From positions 6,090,001 to 6,154,000 of the forward strand of contig CP034537.1 in NCBI GenBank assembly GCA_004000515.1: DNA of 64,000 nt, written 5' to 3'. Both the position numbers and the translations under genes were made by a program. This stretch comes from Pseudomonas poae (lineage in GTDB: Bacteria; Pseudomonadota; Gammaproteobacteria; Pseudomonadales; Pseudomonadaceae). Of this stretch, positions 43,752-54,226 are shown in pieces (position 1 is the stretch's first letter; every line of letters begins with the position of its first letter). Below the pieces are notes generated by a model. The model was not told the DNA's origin, did not search any database, and worked only from the letters and a program-made list of their open reading frames with translations.

Positions 43752-44165
43752 ATGAACGACACTATCGAACGCCTTGCCGACGGCACCTTGGTCTTTCTTC
43801 CAGAGCGACTCAATCGTGATCCCGCCGTATTGCGAGGGTTGACCAATGATGAGATGTGGGTAGCACTCGGCACTGGCGCCGTCATTGGCCTGCTGCTGGG
43901 CGTCCCTCTAGCGATTGCCACCGCTTCCATTGCCATAGCGCCGACCGGCATGATCGCCGGCATGGCGCTGGTGTTATTGGCCGGTGGCACGCTACTGCGC
44001 CGGGCCAAACGGGCTCGCCCCGAGACCTGGTTGTACCGCAAACTCGAATGGATGCTCGCCAGCCGTTGGCGCTTGGGTCGCGGCAGTCTGATCCTCCACT
44101 CCGGTGCCTGGACGGTCCGCCGTTCACGTCGGCTGCGTCCTGCCCTGTCACGGTGGCAGCCATGA
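43752..44165 (+). CDS. ICE protein, TIGR03750 family (DUF3487)
   Basis: An intact 137-residue protein with FLPERLNRDPAVLRGLTNDEM at the N-terminus, two transmembrane helices (about 42-85) and a basic tail with RPETWLYRKLEW. This is the TraL/VirB3-like inner membrane position of the system. It starts seven bases after the previous stop and overlaps the next gene by four bases. Confidence 0.87.
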   Translation: MNDTIERLADGTLVFLPERLNRDPAVLRGLTNDEMWVALGTGAVIGLLLGVPLAIATASIAIAPTGMIAGMALVLLAGGTLLRRAKRARPETWLYRKLEWMLASRWRLGRGSLILHSGAWTVRRSRRLRPALSRWQP

Positions 44166-44802
44166 GCCGATTTCGGAACAAGGTCGATGCCCAACAGGCC
44201 CACATCTTCAGCCTGCGTCTGGCGGTAGTGATCCTTGCTCTGCTCTGTGCCGGACTCTGGTATGGCTGGCGCTCGGCACCGACCGATCTGACCGTACATG
44301 TACCGCCAGATCTGCGCTCGGGCAGCACGCGCAAGTGGTGGGATATCCCCTCGGAGAATGTGTATGCCTTTGCCCTGTACATCTTTGGTCAGCTCAACCG
44401 CTGGCCCTCGGATGGCGAGCAGGACTATCGCCGCGCCATCTATGGCTTGCAGTCCTACCTGACACCCGCCTGCAAGGCCTTCCTCGACGGTGACTACGAG
44501 TACCGCAAGGCCGCCGGCGAGTTGCGCCAGCGGGTGCGTGGCGTCTACGAAATTCTGGGCCGCGGCTACAGCGAAGATCCGGAACTCAGGGTCAAGCAAC
44601 TCGACCGCGACAGCTGGCTGGTCACGCTCGACCTCAACGCCGATGAGTATTACGCCGCCGAACCGGTAAAACGGGTGGTGGTGCGCTATCCATTGCGCGT
44701 GGTGCGTTTTGACCTGGATCCCGAGCGCAACAAGTGGGGCTGGCTCTGGACTGCTACCAGGGCACTCCGCAAAAAATCTTCCTGCCTGGAGGTGAACCAT
44801 GA
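44162..44802 (+). CDS. ICE protein, TIGR03746 family (DUF2895), TraE/VirB8-like position (one frameshift)
   Basis: About 214 residues. One N-terminal transmembrane helix (about 20-38) precedes a periplasmic domain with LTVHVPPDLRSG, NVYAFALYIFGQLNRWP and LTPACKAFLDGDY. The raw frame goes wrong near 44745; one G in the GGGG run gives NKWGLALDCYQGTPQKIF and a stop overlapping the next ATG. It belongs to the core inner membrane complex of the mating apparatus. Confidence 0.85.
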
Positions 44803-45611
44803 AGCGGATGTCGACCCTGGGACTCACCGTCGCACTAACGCTGTGGGGAGTCGCGGCACAGGCCGTCGAGCTGATGCATTGGGAACGCCTCCCCCTCGCG
44901 GTCCCGCTGGTGATCAATCAGGAGCGAGTGGTCTTTGTCGATGAGGCTGTTCGCGTCGGCGTGCCCTCAACCTTGACGGGCAAGCTGCGCGTGCAATCCA
45001 CCGGCGGCACGCTGTACCTGCGCGCGTCGGAAGCCATTGCCCCGACCCGACTGCAACTGCAATCGGTCGCGACGGGTGAGATCATCCTGCTGGATATCGC
45101 GACCACGCCCGGCGATCAACCGCTGGAGCCTGTGCGTATTCTCAAGCATGCTCCGGTGCAGGCTGCCGAGGCAGAATCTAGCTCCGCCCCTGTTCAAGAA
45201 CGTACGCCGATCCCGGTCGCGTTGACCCGCTATGCCGCACAGAGCCTGTACGCGTCGCTGCGCACCGTAGAATCCCTACCCGGCGTACGCCGCGTACCGC
45301 TCAAGCTGCGCAGCGAACTGCCGACCTTGCTGCCGACCGAAAACGTGTCCAGCACGCCCATCGCCGCCTGGCGACTCGGTGATTACTGGGTGACGGCGGT
45401 GAAGTTGCGCAATCGTGGTCCAGCGACGGTGCAACTCGATCCGCGCCGGCTTCAGGCCAAGCTGTTCGCCGCGGCCTTCCAGCATGCTTTCCTCGGGCCG
45501 GTCGGCAGTGCCGAAGACACTACGATCGCCTATCTCGTCACTCGCGGTGCCGGCCTCGAACAAGCGGTGCTGCTCCCGCCCGTTGCGCGAGGTGCTGACG
45601 ATGAAAGCTAA
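44799..45611 (+). CDS. ICE protein, TIGR03749 family (DUF3438), TraK/VirB9-like position
   Basis: An intact 270-residue protein with a signal peptide (about 1-22), a start VELMHWERLPLAVPLVINQERVVF-type segment and a long beta-rich body. It is periplasmic and presumed part of the outer-membrane core, in the place of TraK/VirB9. It ends 11 bases into the next gene. Confidence 0.87.
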   Translation: MKRMSTLGLTVALTLWGVAAQAVELMHWERLPLAVPLVINQERVVFVDEAVRVGVPSTLTGKLRVQSTGGTLYLRASEAIAPTRLQLQSVATGEIILLDIATTPGDQPLEPVRILKHAPVQAAEAESSSAPVQERTPIPVALTRYAAQSLYASLRTVESLPGVRRVPLKLRSELPTLLPTENVSSTPIAAWRLGDYWVTAVKLRNRGPATVQLDPRRLQAKLFAAAFQHAFLGPVGSAEDTTIAYLVTRGAGLEQAVLLPPVARGADDES

Positions 45612-47118
45612 CGCCTTGCTCAAATGGCTGGTACCGGCTGCGCTGCTGGGCGTGGTGCTGATCATCCTGAAAACCTGGGTCCCGGGTGGCAGCACACCTT
45701 CTCCAGAGCACCCAGTTGATCAGGGCAATATTCAATTATCCGCCGAGCAAGCCAAGTCGCTCGGCATTGCGGGCGATACCCCACGCGACACGGTCGCCAC
45801 CCTGGTCGGCCAGGTGAAGGCCATGCGCAGCGACATGCTCGGTTTGAAGAAACACAATGACTCACTGCAGACGGAAAACAACCGCCTACGCGAGCGGGAA
45901 AACAGTGTCGATTCGCGTATCCAGACCGCGCTTGGCAGTGTGACCCAGCAGGTCGACGAAGGCCGCCGCCAAGCCAACGAGGCCCGACTCAAAGCGGAAC
46001 AAGACAGTCGTCAGGCTCGCGGCCTGCTGACGCAATTGCAGGAACAGTTGTCGGGGCTGGCTGGCAAAAGCAAGGACATGCCGATCGGATTGGGGCTTGA
46101 GCCCGGCGACGGCGCTCAGTTCGAAGGGCGACACTCTACCAATGATGCGCTGCAGTGGATTGAACCCTCGGATGCTCCGTCCACCGACGCCAGAGGCAAA
46201 ACCACGACTTCCTCCGCACTGAGCCTGCCTACCGCTTTCAACTCTCTGGAAGGCTTGAAAGACAACGCGATTGATCGCAGCCAGAAACAGCTACGTGCAG
46301 TTACCAAGGGTGAGCGCGACCTGACGCGATCCGTTGATCGTACCGAAGGCGCGAAGCCGGTCTACACCATTCCCGAAAACGCCACACTGATGGGCTCGGT
46401 CGCCATGACCGCGCTGATCGGCCGCGTCCCAGTGGACGGCACCGTGAATGATCCCTATCCCTTCAAGGTGCTCGTCGGCCCGGAGAACCTGACCGCCAAC
46501 GGTATCGACCTGCCAGACGTCACGGGTGCCGTGATGAGCGGCACGGCGTCCGGTGACTGGACCCTGTCCTGCGTGCGCGGGCAGGTCGAGTCGATTACCT
46601 TTGTGTTTACCGATGGCACCATCCGCACGGTGCCTCAGCCGAAGGCGGTCGCCAGCCGCAACGCCTCCACCACCCAAAGCTCGAACACCGACAAGATCCG
46701 TGGCGGACTCGGTTACCTGTCCGACCCGTATGGCATTCCTTGCATTGCCGGCGAGCGCCGCTCGAACGCTCAGCAATACCTCGGTAGCCAGAGCCTGATC
46801 ACTGCGGCTGGCGCGGGTATCGCTGCCTTGCTCGGGGATGAGCAGAACAGCAGCAGCGTGATCAGTTCGGGCGGCAGTACGCTCGGGGTCACCAGCAGCA
46901 GTGGCAATAGCGCACTGAATTCAGTTCTCAGTGGTGGAGTCAGCGACATCCGCGAGTGGGTCAACAAACTGTATGGAGAGGCCTTTGCTGCCGTGTACGT
47001 GCCACCGGCCGCACAAGTCGCACTGCACCTCGACCATGAGATCACCATCGACTACGAGCCCAAGGGCCGGAGCGTTCTCCATGAAAAACACCATGCCTCC
47101 CTGCCTGACCTGGATTAG
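45601..47118 (+). CDS. ICE protein, TIGR03752 family, TraB/VirB10-like
   Basis: An intact 505-residue protein. An N-terminal membrane anchor (about 8-24) is followed by a coiled coil (about 60-145) and a C-terminal beta domain beginning ENATLMGSVAMTALIGRVP, then YPFKVLVGPENLTANGIDLPD. This resembles the TraB/VirB10 plan of an energy-sensing core subunit spanning the periplasm. The ATG at 45601 overlaps the previous gene. Confidence 0.87.
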   Translation: MKANALLKWLVPAALLGVVLIILKTWVPGGSTPSPEHPVDQGNIQLSAEQAKSLGIAGDTPRDTVATLVGQVKAMRSDMLGLKKHNDSLQTENNRLRERENSVDSRIQTALGSVTQQVDEGRRQANEARLKAEQDSRQARGLLTQLQEQLSGLAGKSKDMPIGLGLEPGDGAQFEGRHSTNDALQWIEPSDAPSTDARGKTTTSSALSLPTAFNSLEGLKDNAIDRSQKQLRAVTKGERDLTRSVDRTEGAKPVYTIPENATLMGSVAMTALIGRVPVDGTVNDPYPFKVLVGPENLTANGIDLPDVTGAVMSGTASGDWTLSCVRGQVESITFVFTDGTIRTVPQPKAVASRNASTTQSSNTDKIRGGLGYLSDPYGIPCIAGERRSNAQQYLGSQSLITAAGAGIAALLGDEQNSSSVISSGGSTLGVTSSSGNSALNSVLSGGVSDIREWVNKLYGEAFAAVYVPPAAQVALHLDHEITIDYEPKGRSVLHEKHHASLPDLD

Positions 47119-47497
47119 CGTGCTGTGCTGGGTCCTCGCGGGGTGTTCTACCGACAAGGACACGCTTTTGCCCCATGGCGAGCAAACCATGCTGGACATC
47201 TGGAACAGCGCCGGTTCGCAAGGCGCTCAGCAGCGACTACTGGATGCTCGGCAGCAGTTACGCCGTCCGCTCGCCCAGGCGAATTTATCCGCCTATCGCC
47301 AAGAACCGTACACGCGCACAGCGACGAACGAGATCCACAATTTGTTCCCTCGCCTGCCCAATCCCGATCTGCTGCTGTACGTGTATCCGCATCTGAGCGG
47401 CACCGAGCAGGCACCGGTCCCGGGTTACTCGACAGTCTTTCCGTTCTACCAACGTGTGCAGTACGCATTGCCGGGTGAACGTCAGGAAGACTTGTAG
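47081..47497 (+). CDS. ICE lipoprotein, TIGR03751 family, TraV/VirB7-like position
   Basis: An intact 138-residue protein with a lipoprotein signal peptide and lipobox LAGC (Cys near residue 22). The mature part has TNEIHNLFPRLPNPDLLLYVYPHL, characteristic of TIGR03751. The start at 47081 lies 38 bases inside the preceding gene; an in-frame ATG at 47093 is the alternative. The stop shares one base with the GTG of the next gene. Confidence 0.85.
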   Translation: MKNTMPPCLTWISVLCWVLAGCSTDKDTLLPHGEQTMLDIWNSAGSQGAQQRLLDARQQLRRPLAQANLSAYRQEPYTRTATNEIHNLFPRLPNPDLLLYVYPHLSGTEQAPVPGYSTVFPFYQRVQYALPGERQEDL

Positions 47498-50246
47498 TGC
47501 GTAGCGGCGATTCGGGGAACCGTACTCCTGCGTGGAAAGCCTGGCGCCACCCATTGCGCCCTCGCGCGACCTTGGCTGATGAGGCCGCACTGTACGCGCA
47601 CAACCCCAGCTTCACCGATCACCTGCCTTGGGTCGAATACCTCGACCCCGAACAGTGTTTTCTGCTCGATGACAATCGCTCGGTGGGTGCGATGTTCGAG
47701 TTGCTGCCTATCGGCACCGAAGGGCGCGAACCCGATTGGTTGATGGCGGCCCGCGATGCCCTTGAGGATGCCCTGCAGGACAGCTTTGACGAGTTGGATC
47801 AAGCGCCTTGGGTGGCGCAGTTTTTCTGCCAGGACGACAACGACTTCACCCCTTATCTGAAGCGGCTCACTAGCTATATCCAGGACAGCGCGCGAGGGAC
47901 GGTCTTCACGGAAGCGTACCTAGAACTCACTCGCCGTCATCTGAAGGCCGTTGCCAAACCGGGTGGGCTGTTTGAGGACAAGGCCGTCACACGCCTCCCC
48001 CTGGCGCGGCAATAACCGACGGGTGCGCCTGGTGGTCTATCGCTGGCTTGAGTCTGACGCTGAGGAGACGGGACTCCCCCGGTGCAAGCCCTGCAACAGG
48101 CTTGCGAACGTATCGCGGCTTCGTTGCAGGCGTGCGGGGTGCAATCGACGCGAGTCGATGGCCGAGGTCTGTATGCCTGGTTATTGCCCTGGTTCAATCC
48201 GGCACCCACGCTCACCGATGAGGCGCCCGAGGATTTCTACCGCCGCGTGGCCTATCCGGAGTCGGGCGACGGTGAGTCGCTGGAACTGCCCTTCGACCAT
48301 GACTTTGCCGAGCGGCTATTTTTCAATGAGCCGCGTTCGGATGTGCGGCGCGGGCTCTGGTATTTCGATGATCAGCCCCACCGGGTGATGGTAGTGGACA
48401 AGCTGCGCCGAGCGCCCTTGATTGGTCAGCTCACTGGCGAAACTCGCAAAGGCGACGCGGTGAATGCCCTGTTCGACCAGTTACCCGAAGGTACGGTGAT
48501 GAGTCTGACTTTAGTGGTCAAACCACAGGATGTACTCGAGGATCAGTTGAACCGCCTGGCGCGCAAAGCCATCGGTGAAAACCTGGCCTCGACCCAGACC
48601 CGCCAAGATGTTGAAGAGGCTCGTGCAATCATCGGTCGCCAGCACAAGCTGTACCGCGGCACCCTGGCGTTCTACCTGCGCGGTAACGATGAACAGCAAT
48701 TGCACCAGCGCTCGGTCAGCCTGGCTAACGCACTACTGGGTGCGGGCCTACAACCGGTACGCGAAGGCGATGAAGTCGCCGCCTGCAACAGTTACCTGCG
48801 TTGGTTACCGATGGCTTACAACCCGGCCCGCGACACGCGCAACTGGTACACCCGCCTGATGTTTGCCCAGCACCTGGCGAATCTGATTCCGGTGTGGGGC
48901 CGCAGCACCGGCACCGGCCACCCAGGTATCACCCTGTTCAATCGTGGTGGTTCGCCGTTGAGTTTTGATCCGTTATCACGCCTGGACCGAGCCATGAATG
49001 GTCATCTGCTGTTGTTCGGCCCCACCGGCGCCGGCAAGTCGGCCACTCTGGTCACCCTACTGATGCAGGTCATGGCCGTGTACCGCCCTCGCCTGTTTAT
49101 CGTCGAGGCCGGCAATTCGTTTGGTTTGCAGGGTGACTACTTCGCGACACAAGGCCTGTCGGTCAACAAGGTCCAATTGAAACCTGGCGCCTCGGTCAGT
49201 CTCGCTCCGTTCGCCGATGCTTGGCGCCTGGTCGAGCAGCCAGATCAGGTGGCGAGTCTGTCGATCGATGAGCTGGACGATGAGGTGGTAGCAAATCGCG
49301 AAGACCAACGCGATGTTCTTGGCGAATTGGAAATCACCGCCCGGCTGATGATCACCGGCGGCGAGGCCAAAGAAGAAGCCCGCCTGAGCCGAGCTGATCG
49401 CAGTCTGATCCGCGAGTGCATTCTTGATGCGGCACAGACCTGTGTCACAGCAGGCCGTCAAGTACTGACCCGCGACGTGCGAGACGCCTTGCTGCGCGTC
49501 GCCACCGACCCGCACTTGCCGGAGAAACGTCGCGAGCGCGCCCAGGAAATGGGCGAGTCCATCGACCTGTTTTGCCAGGGTTTAGAGGGTGAGTTGTTCG
49601 ATCGCGAGGGCACGTCTTGGCCCGAGAGCGATGTGACCATTGTCGACTTGGCCACTTACGCTCGCGAAGGCTACGAGGCACAGATGTCCATCAGCTACAT
49701 TAGCCTGATGAACACCGTGAACAACCTTGCCGAACGCGACCAGTATTTGGGGCGGCCGATCATCATGGTCACCGACGAGGGCCATATCATCACCAAAAAC
49801 CCGCTACTGGCGCCATTCGTGGTTAAGGGGACGAAGATGTGGCGCAAACTCGGGGCGTGGTTCTGGCTTGCCACGCAAAACCTTGCCGACTTCCCCACTG
49901 CGGCGCAGACCATGCTCAACATGATCGAATGGTGGATTTGCTTGAACATGCCGCTCGCGGAAATCGAAGAGATTGCTCGCTTCAAGAAGCTCACACCGGC
50001 GCAAAAGCCTTGCTGCTCTCCGCTAGTAAGGAGCCAGGTAAATACACTGAGGGGGTCGTGCTATCGAAGAAGCTCGAAACACTGTTTCGGGCCGTGCCGC
50101 CTAGTCTTTATCTCACCCTGGCCATGACGGAGCCCGAGGAAAAAGCCGAGCGCTGGACACTAATGCAGGAAAACGGCTGCTCGGAGTTGGAAGCGGCTTT
50201 TCAGGTAGCTGAGCGCATTGACCAGGCCCGTGGAATCGGGGCGTAA
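47497..50246 (+). CDS. traC: Conjugative transfer ATPase, TraC/VirB4 type, PFL_4706/TIGR03744 family (three frameshifts)
   Basis: About 916 residues. This cytoplasmic ATPase energises pilus and channel assembly. Walker A is FGPTGAGKSAT (about residue 508), the Walker B-like segment is PIIMVTDEGHII, and FWLATQNLADFP follows, all typical of VirB4/TraC. The GTG at 47497 is the start. Shifts lie near 47993 (one C too many, or two too few), 48070 (one G or C too few) and 50008 (CCGGCG to CCGGGCG, giving GAKALLLSASKEPGKYTEGVVL). With these corrected the length is normal. Confidence 0.87.
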
Positions 50247-50370
50247 GTATCGATTTGAAGCCCAAATAGCGTTACATCTACACAGGGCTGGAGAGCGGTT
50301 TTGTGCTGGATATACCCGAACTATCTGAGTAGATTACTCGTCACCATTCAGCCAGCAGAAGGAGTCATAC

Positions 50371-50641
50371 ATGAATAAAAACGATCTCGTCGAGGCCATA
50401 GCGAGCTCCGCCGACCTCCCGAAGTCCACTGCCGGACGCGCGCTGGAAGCCCTCACAACCATCATATCCACTGCGTTGCAAAGCGGTGAGAACGTCACCT
50501 TGGTTGGTTTTGGTACCTTTGCGGTGAAAGCGCGCAGCGCGCGACGGCCGTAACCCTCAAACTGGGGCCACCATCAAGATCGCAGCCGCGAAGACGCCTA
50601 GTTTCAAAGCCGGTAAGTCGCTCAAAGACGCGGTTAACTAG
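50371..50641 (+). CDS. HU/IHF-family DNA-binding protein (one frameshift)
   Basis: About 90 residues. [28 protein letters not shown] and [14 protein letters not shown] are clear HU-family signatures. The raw frame stops at 50553; restoring a CG dinucleotide near 50541 gives [34 protein letters not shown] C-terminal sequence to a TAG at 50639-50641. AAGGAG lies just before the ATG. It may bend DNA for ICE transfer or regulation. It sits inside the transfer operon with two other small genes, at a place where a TIGR03757 gene is usually found. Confidence 0.85.
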
Positions 50642-50657
50642 AAGCTGGTGGCGATTA

Positions 50658-50692
50658 CCCAATACCAACTCTGCGAGAGCGCTGGTATTGGG
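50658..50692. terminator. Perfect 10-bp hairpin between convergent genes
   Basis: CCCAATACCA (50658-50667) pairs fully with TGGTATTGGG (50683-50692); the 15-base loop itself contains CTCT-GCG-AGAG. It lies after the HU gene and before the end of the minus-strand QslA-like gene, so it may stop transcription from both sides. No T-tract follows. Confidence 0.55.
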
Positions 50693-50769
50693 GCTTCAGC
50701 AGCCGAAACTCTGCTGAACTCCGGGAGTCGTTCAAGCCATGAGTATGACGCGTCTTAAACGTCGTTTTC

Positions 50770-51048
50770 TCAGCTTTGATTTGGGCTGGGTGACACACTG
50801 CTTAGCCGCTGCTGAATCCTCAACAAGAATCCGGCTTCAAAGGCATCTTGGCAGTCACCGACAGGAAAGGTTTTGCGCGCTTGCGCCAACTCCCACCACA
50901 GTGGAATCTCGCCGGGCGTATCAAGCCAAGCCTGAGCGCATTGCACGCCACGTTCGATCATCGGGGCAAATTCGCTGCCCCAAGGCGTCAGAAGACTTGG
51001 GCTACCATCCGCCGCCGGAATTGAAATGTAGTTTTCGTCCATACACAC
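50770..51048 (-). CDS. Small protein resembling LasR antiactivator QslA
   Basis: A 92-residue protein on the strand opposite to the transfer operon. It has IPAADGSPSLLTPWGSEF, then GVQCAQAWLDTP..LWWELAQARKTF and a closing EAGFLLRIQQRL. From memory, ICE-borne proteins with this pattern are annotated as QslA, which binds and disables quorum-sensing regulators of the LasR type. This cannot be checked here and identity to true QslA may be low. If right, the element could influence host quorum sensing. Confidence 0.5.
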   Translation of the reverse strand: MCMDENYISIPAADGSPSLLTPWGSEFAPMIERGVQCAQAWLDTPGEIPLWWELAQARKTFPVGDCQDAFEAGFLLRIQQRLSSVSPSPNQS

Positions 51049-51211
51049 CCTAGATGTCTGATTTATTGTTTGACGCGGAGTCCAGCTTCGAAAAGCTTTA
51101 CGACACCAAATGAACGCTCAATAACAGGCATTAGCATCAAATGGCCTAGATCAATACCAATGTAGACTATATCCCGTGGATTGAGAGTCCCTCAAGGCGC
51201 AATTTGCGCGC

Positions 51212-51467
51212 ATGACTCAAGACTACGAACAGCTTCGTCTGCAGCTGGCGGAAAACATCCGCTTGATGCGACGCGTGAAAAAACCTTACCCAAGAGCAGC
51301 TGGCGCTCATGGCCGAGGTGGATCGCACCTACGTCAGTCAAATTGAACGATGCACGGGCAATCCGTCGCTGTTGGTCCTGTGCAAGCTCGCCAATATTTT
51401 CGAAATTACCGCAGATCAGTTACTTGTGGAACCCGATATCCTGCGTAGCGCCCTTCACGTCAAATAA
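51212..51467 (+). CDS. XRE-family helix-turn-helix regulator (one frameshift)
   Basis: About 85 residues. After correction in the A run near 51278, the protein reads LTQEQLALMAEVDRTYVSQIER, a classic HTH, followed by NPSLLVLCKLANIFEITADQLL. The run has six A; five (or eight) would keep frame. The ATG at 51212 was chosen by position upstream of the HTH. It probably controls the small insert or ICE transfer genes, acting as a Cro/C-type repressor. Confidence 0.8.
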
Positions 51468-51572
51468 TAGTCTCACGGCTCACAAATCCGATAGATCCGC
51501 CTTCATAATTTCCACTGACAGTCTTCAGGCTGTAACCGAACATGCCCAGGCCATACACCGAGAGCCTGGATC

Positions 51573-52529
51573 ATGCCCGTTGCCTGCTCATCAATCCCGC
51601 CCACAAAGCTACGGCCCTTGGCGCTGAGCGTCCTTCTGGCGTGCGGCCCAAGCGTGGCGCTGGACACCAGCCGCATCACGTCCTCCGTGCTTTCTCCAAG
51701 CTGTCTCGACTACAGGGTCGTCGGCATTTGTTTTTGGCTGCTTTGCACGCCCTTCGGATGTACAGTCAAAACCTCGACCAAGGTTCGTCATTTCATTCCT
51801 GAACTGGTGGTCTCGAGCTACGCCACCACCGGCAATAACCCTTGGGCCGAGATGGCTACCCTCTCCTCTCCCATCAGCGGTGCGGAAGGTGGCGGCAATC
51901 TGATCACGCCGAACACCCATCGCGACAACCTGCCCCGCTTCAAGAACGTTGATGCCATCGGCCACCCCGGAGGTTGGGCCGCCACACAACTGGCTTCGCA
52001 ATCCGGCTATGCCTGCGCCAGCGGTGCAACGGCGTACATGCCCTACTACCTGAGCACCCTGGACTCGCTGGCCTGGCGCCAGGGCATCCCAGAAAGTCTT
52101 TACCCCGAGTCGCTCATGCCGGGAATCCGTGAAATTGGTCGTCAGGCTTCGGGAAACATGTGGGGCAACGTTTATCCCCGGCAGGGATTTCTGGTACAGC
52201 CCGACGACTTCAAGGCGGCCGCAGTCATAGCGCAACGGGCCGGCGATGTGATTACCCGCAACTGGCAGCCGCATGTGTACGTACCACTGACGCCCGCCAA
52301 GCGCGACGGCTACTGGCCGCCTGGCCCGATCGTTGAAAACGACGCTTCGACCCACAAATGGCAATTGCTCTACCCCCAGGGTCAGCCCACGTGCGCCATC
52401 TTCCCCAGCGATCCGATACAGAGCGCGGATGGAGGCTATGCCTGGTCGTTGTGGCGTCCCTATAGCTGCTGCAAACGAGAGGGACAGACCTTCCTGTTCA
52501 GCATCGACTTCGAAGGCGGTGCTTCATGA
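51573..52529 (+). CDS. ICE protein, TIGR03756 family, TraU-like
   Basis: An intact 318-residue protein with a signal peptide. Its Cys-rich N-terminal part includes SCLDYRVVGICFWLLCTPFGC, and the later segments HPGGWAATQLASQSGYAC and CAIFPSDP fit the TraU-like TIGR03756 family, which is stabilised by disulfides in the periplasm. It follows the HU/QslA/XRE insert and overlaps the next gene by four bases. The usual upstream partner TIGR03757 is not visible. Confidence 0.85.
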   Translation: MPVACSSIPPTKLRPLALSVLLACGPSVALDTSRITSSVLSPSCLDYRVVGICFWLLCTPFGCTVKTSTKVRHFIPELVVSSYATTGNNPWAEMATLSSPISGAEGGGNLITPNTHRDNLPRFKNVDAIGHPGGWAATQLASQSGYACASGATAYMPYYLSTLDSLAWRQGIPESLYPESLMPGIREIGRQASGNMWGNVYPRQGFLVQPDDFKAAAVIAQRAGDVITRNWQPHVYVPLTPAKRDGYWPPGPIVENDASTHKWQLLYPQGQPTCAIFPSDPIQSADGGYAWSLWRPYSCCKREGQTFLFSIDFEGGAS

Positions 52530-53904
52530 GCCGGCTTCTCGCACGACCCTGGTTGGGCGTGATGAGTCTGTTGCTCTACGGACTGCTCGCCATGGCCATG
52601 CATGCCCACGCCGCCGAGGACGATTACCGCCTGGGTACTCAAGGCGAAGTGCTCGACGACCGAGTGATGTACACCATTGGTGGCGGCTCGGCAGTCGGCT
52701 CACCGAGTTCGCTCTACCGACCCAGTGGTCTCGGTGTCGGCGGGTCCTGGCGAGCGAACATGATGTGCGGAAACATGAGCCTCACCAATACCCTGCAAAA
52801 CCAGCTGAACGGCGTCACCGAAGGTTTCCAGCAGATCATGGGCAGCGTTGTGCAGAGCGCGACCCAAGCGGTGATGTCGCTGCCAGCGTTGATCATCCAG
52901 CGCGCAAACCCCGGCCTTTATGAGTTGTTGAGCAACGGGGTGATGCAGGGCCGTATCGACTTCGATCGCTCCAAACTGACCTGCCAAGCCATGGCCGAGA
53001 AAATGGCGGACAAGGTCGGCCAAGCCGGCTGGGGTGCGCTGGCCAAGAACCAGGAAATGCAGAGTAATCTGGAGCAAACCGGCGGTGATGCGGTGGCTGC
53101 GGTAAAAAACACCGAGACCCATAACGGCAATAATGGGGTGTCCTGGGTCGGCGGCTCGAAGGCCGGAGGTAATGGGCAGACGCCCATTCGGGTGACTTCC
53201 GACGTGGTGCGCGCAGGCTATAACCTGCTGCATAACCGGTCAGTGGATGACAGCACCTCAATCAGCAGCGACTGCTTAGGCGGAGGTATTTGCCAGACAT
53301 GGACCTCGCCCCAAGAGGAACTGAATGGGCCGTTCGCGTGTTGGGCGAGAGCGAAGTCGCGACCTGCGACACCTGCGAAACCCTGCGTGCTACCCCGGGC
53401 AGCGGATTGACGCCGCTGATCCAGGAAGCCTACAGCGAACGCCTCAAGGCCCTGCAAGGGCTGCTGTCCGGTTCACTGTCGCCGACCCCTGACAATCTGG
53501 CGAAAGCCTCCAGTTCAATGCTGCCGGTGACCCGTGGCGTGATCGAAGCCTTGCGCGACGATCCCGACCAGGATCTGCTGGCGCGACGCCTGGCCAGTGA
53601 AACGGCCTTGTCCAGCGTGCTCGACAAAGCGTTGCTGCTACTGCGCACCCTGCTGGCAGGCAGTCACGAACCGAACATCGCTTCAGCCGAGCCGGCCCAG
53701 ACCGCCTTGACGAAAAATATCGACGCCCTGGAGCGCGAAATACGTCTGCTACAAACCGAGCTGCAGGTCCGGCAGATGCTCGCCACCAATACCGCCAGCC
53801 TGGTGCTCGATCGACATGCGGGTGGTGCCGATGCTTCGCGTACCGTCGAGCAAGGCGACCCTGAGCCGGGCCGACTCAATGATGCTGACGCTAGGCGCAA
53901 GTGA
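52526..53904 (+). CDS. ICE protein, PFL_4711/TIGR03755 family, TraH-like position (one frameshift)
   Basis: About 460 residues with a signal peptide ending AHA. It has YTIGGGSAVG, SWRANMMCGNMSLTNTLQNQLNG and a C-terminal half with TCDTCETL and a long coiled coil. The frame breaks near 53320; one G (GAGG to GAGGG) joins TWTSPQEG to TEWAVRVLGESEV. Proteins of this family occupy the place of TraH in F-type systems. The product is presumed periplasmic. Confidence 0.83.
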
Positions 53905-53907
53905 GCC

Positions 53908-54216
53908 ATGAAACGCTCACCGCTATTCACTCTGCTTTCAGGTCTGAGGATTGCCGCGGTGATGATCCTGACCGCCGCACTGGTCGCCTGGATCGGCCGC
54001 ACTGCGCTGGGTAGTTTCGAGGTCTGGCAGCAGGCATTCGAATCCGCACGGCCCTATCTGCGGTGGTGGCGCGCCCTGCTCTACGCCGCCCTCTTTGCGC
54101 TCTGGTGGGATCTGCTTCGGCGCTACCGACATCGACCACAGCATCGACTGCGCGTGAAACGCATTGGGACATTAGGGCTCGTGCTCTTTACCTGCGTCGA
54201 ACTCACCCGACTGTGA
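53908..54216 (+). CDS. Small ICE membrane protein of unknown function
   Basis: An intact 102-residue protein with two hydrophobic helices (about 12-32 and 52-68) and a very basic segment (LLRRYRHRPQHRLRVKR). A similar small gene usually sits between the TIGR03755 and TraG genes of these ICEs. No domain is recognised. Confidence 0.6.
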   Translation: MKRSPLFTLLSGLRIAAVMILTAALVAWIGRTALGSFEVWQQAFESARPYLRWWRALLYAALFALWWDLLRRYRHRPQHRLRVKRIGTLGLVLFTCVELTRL

Positions 54217-54226
54217 GGTCACCACC

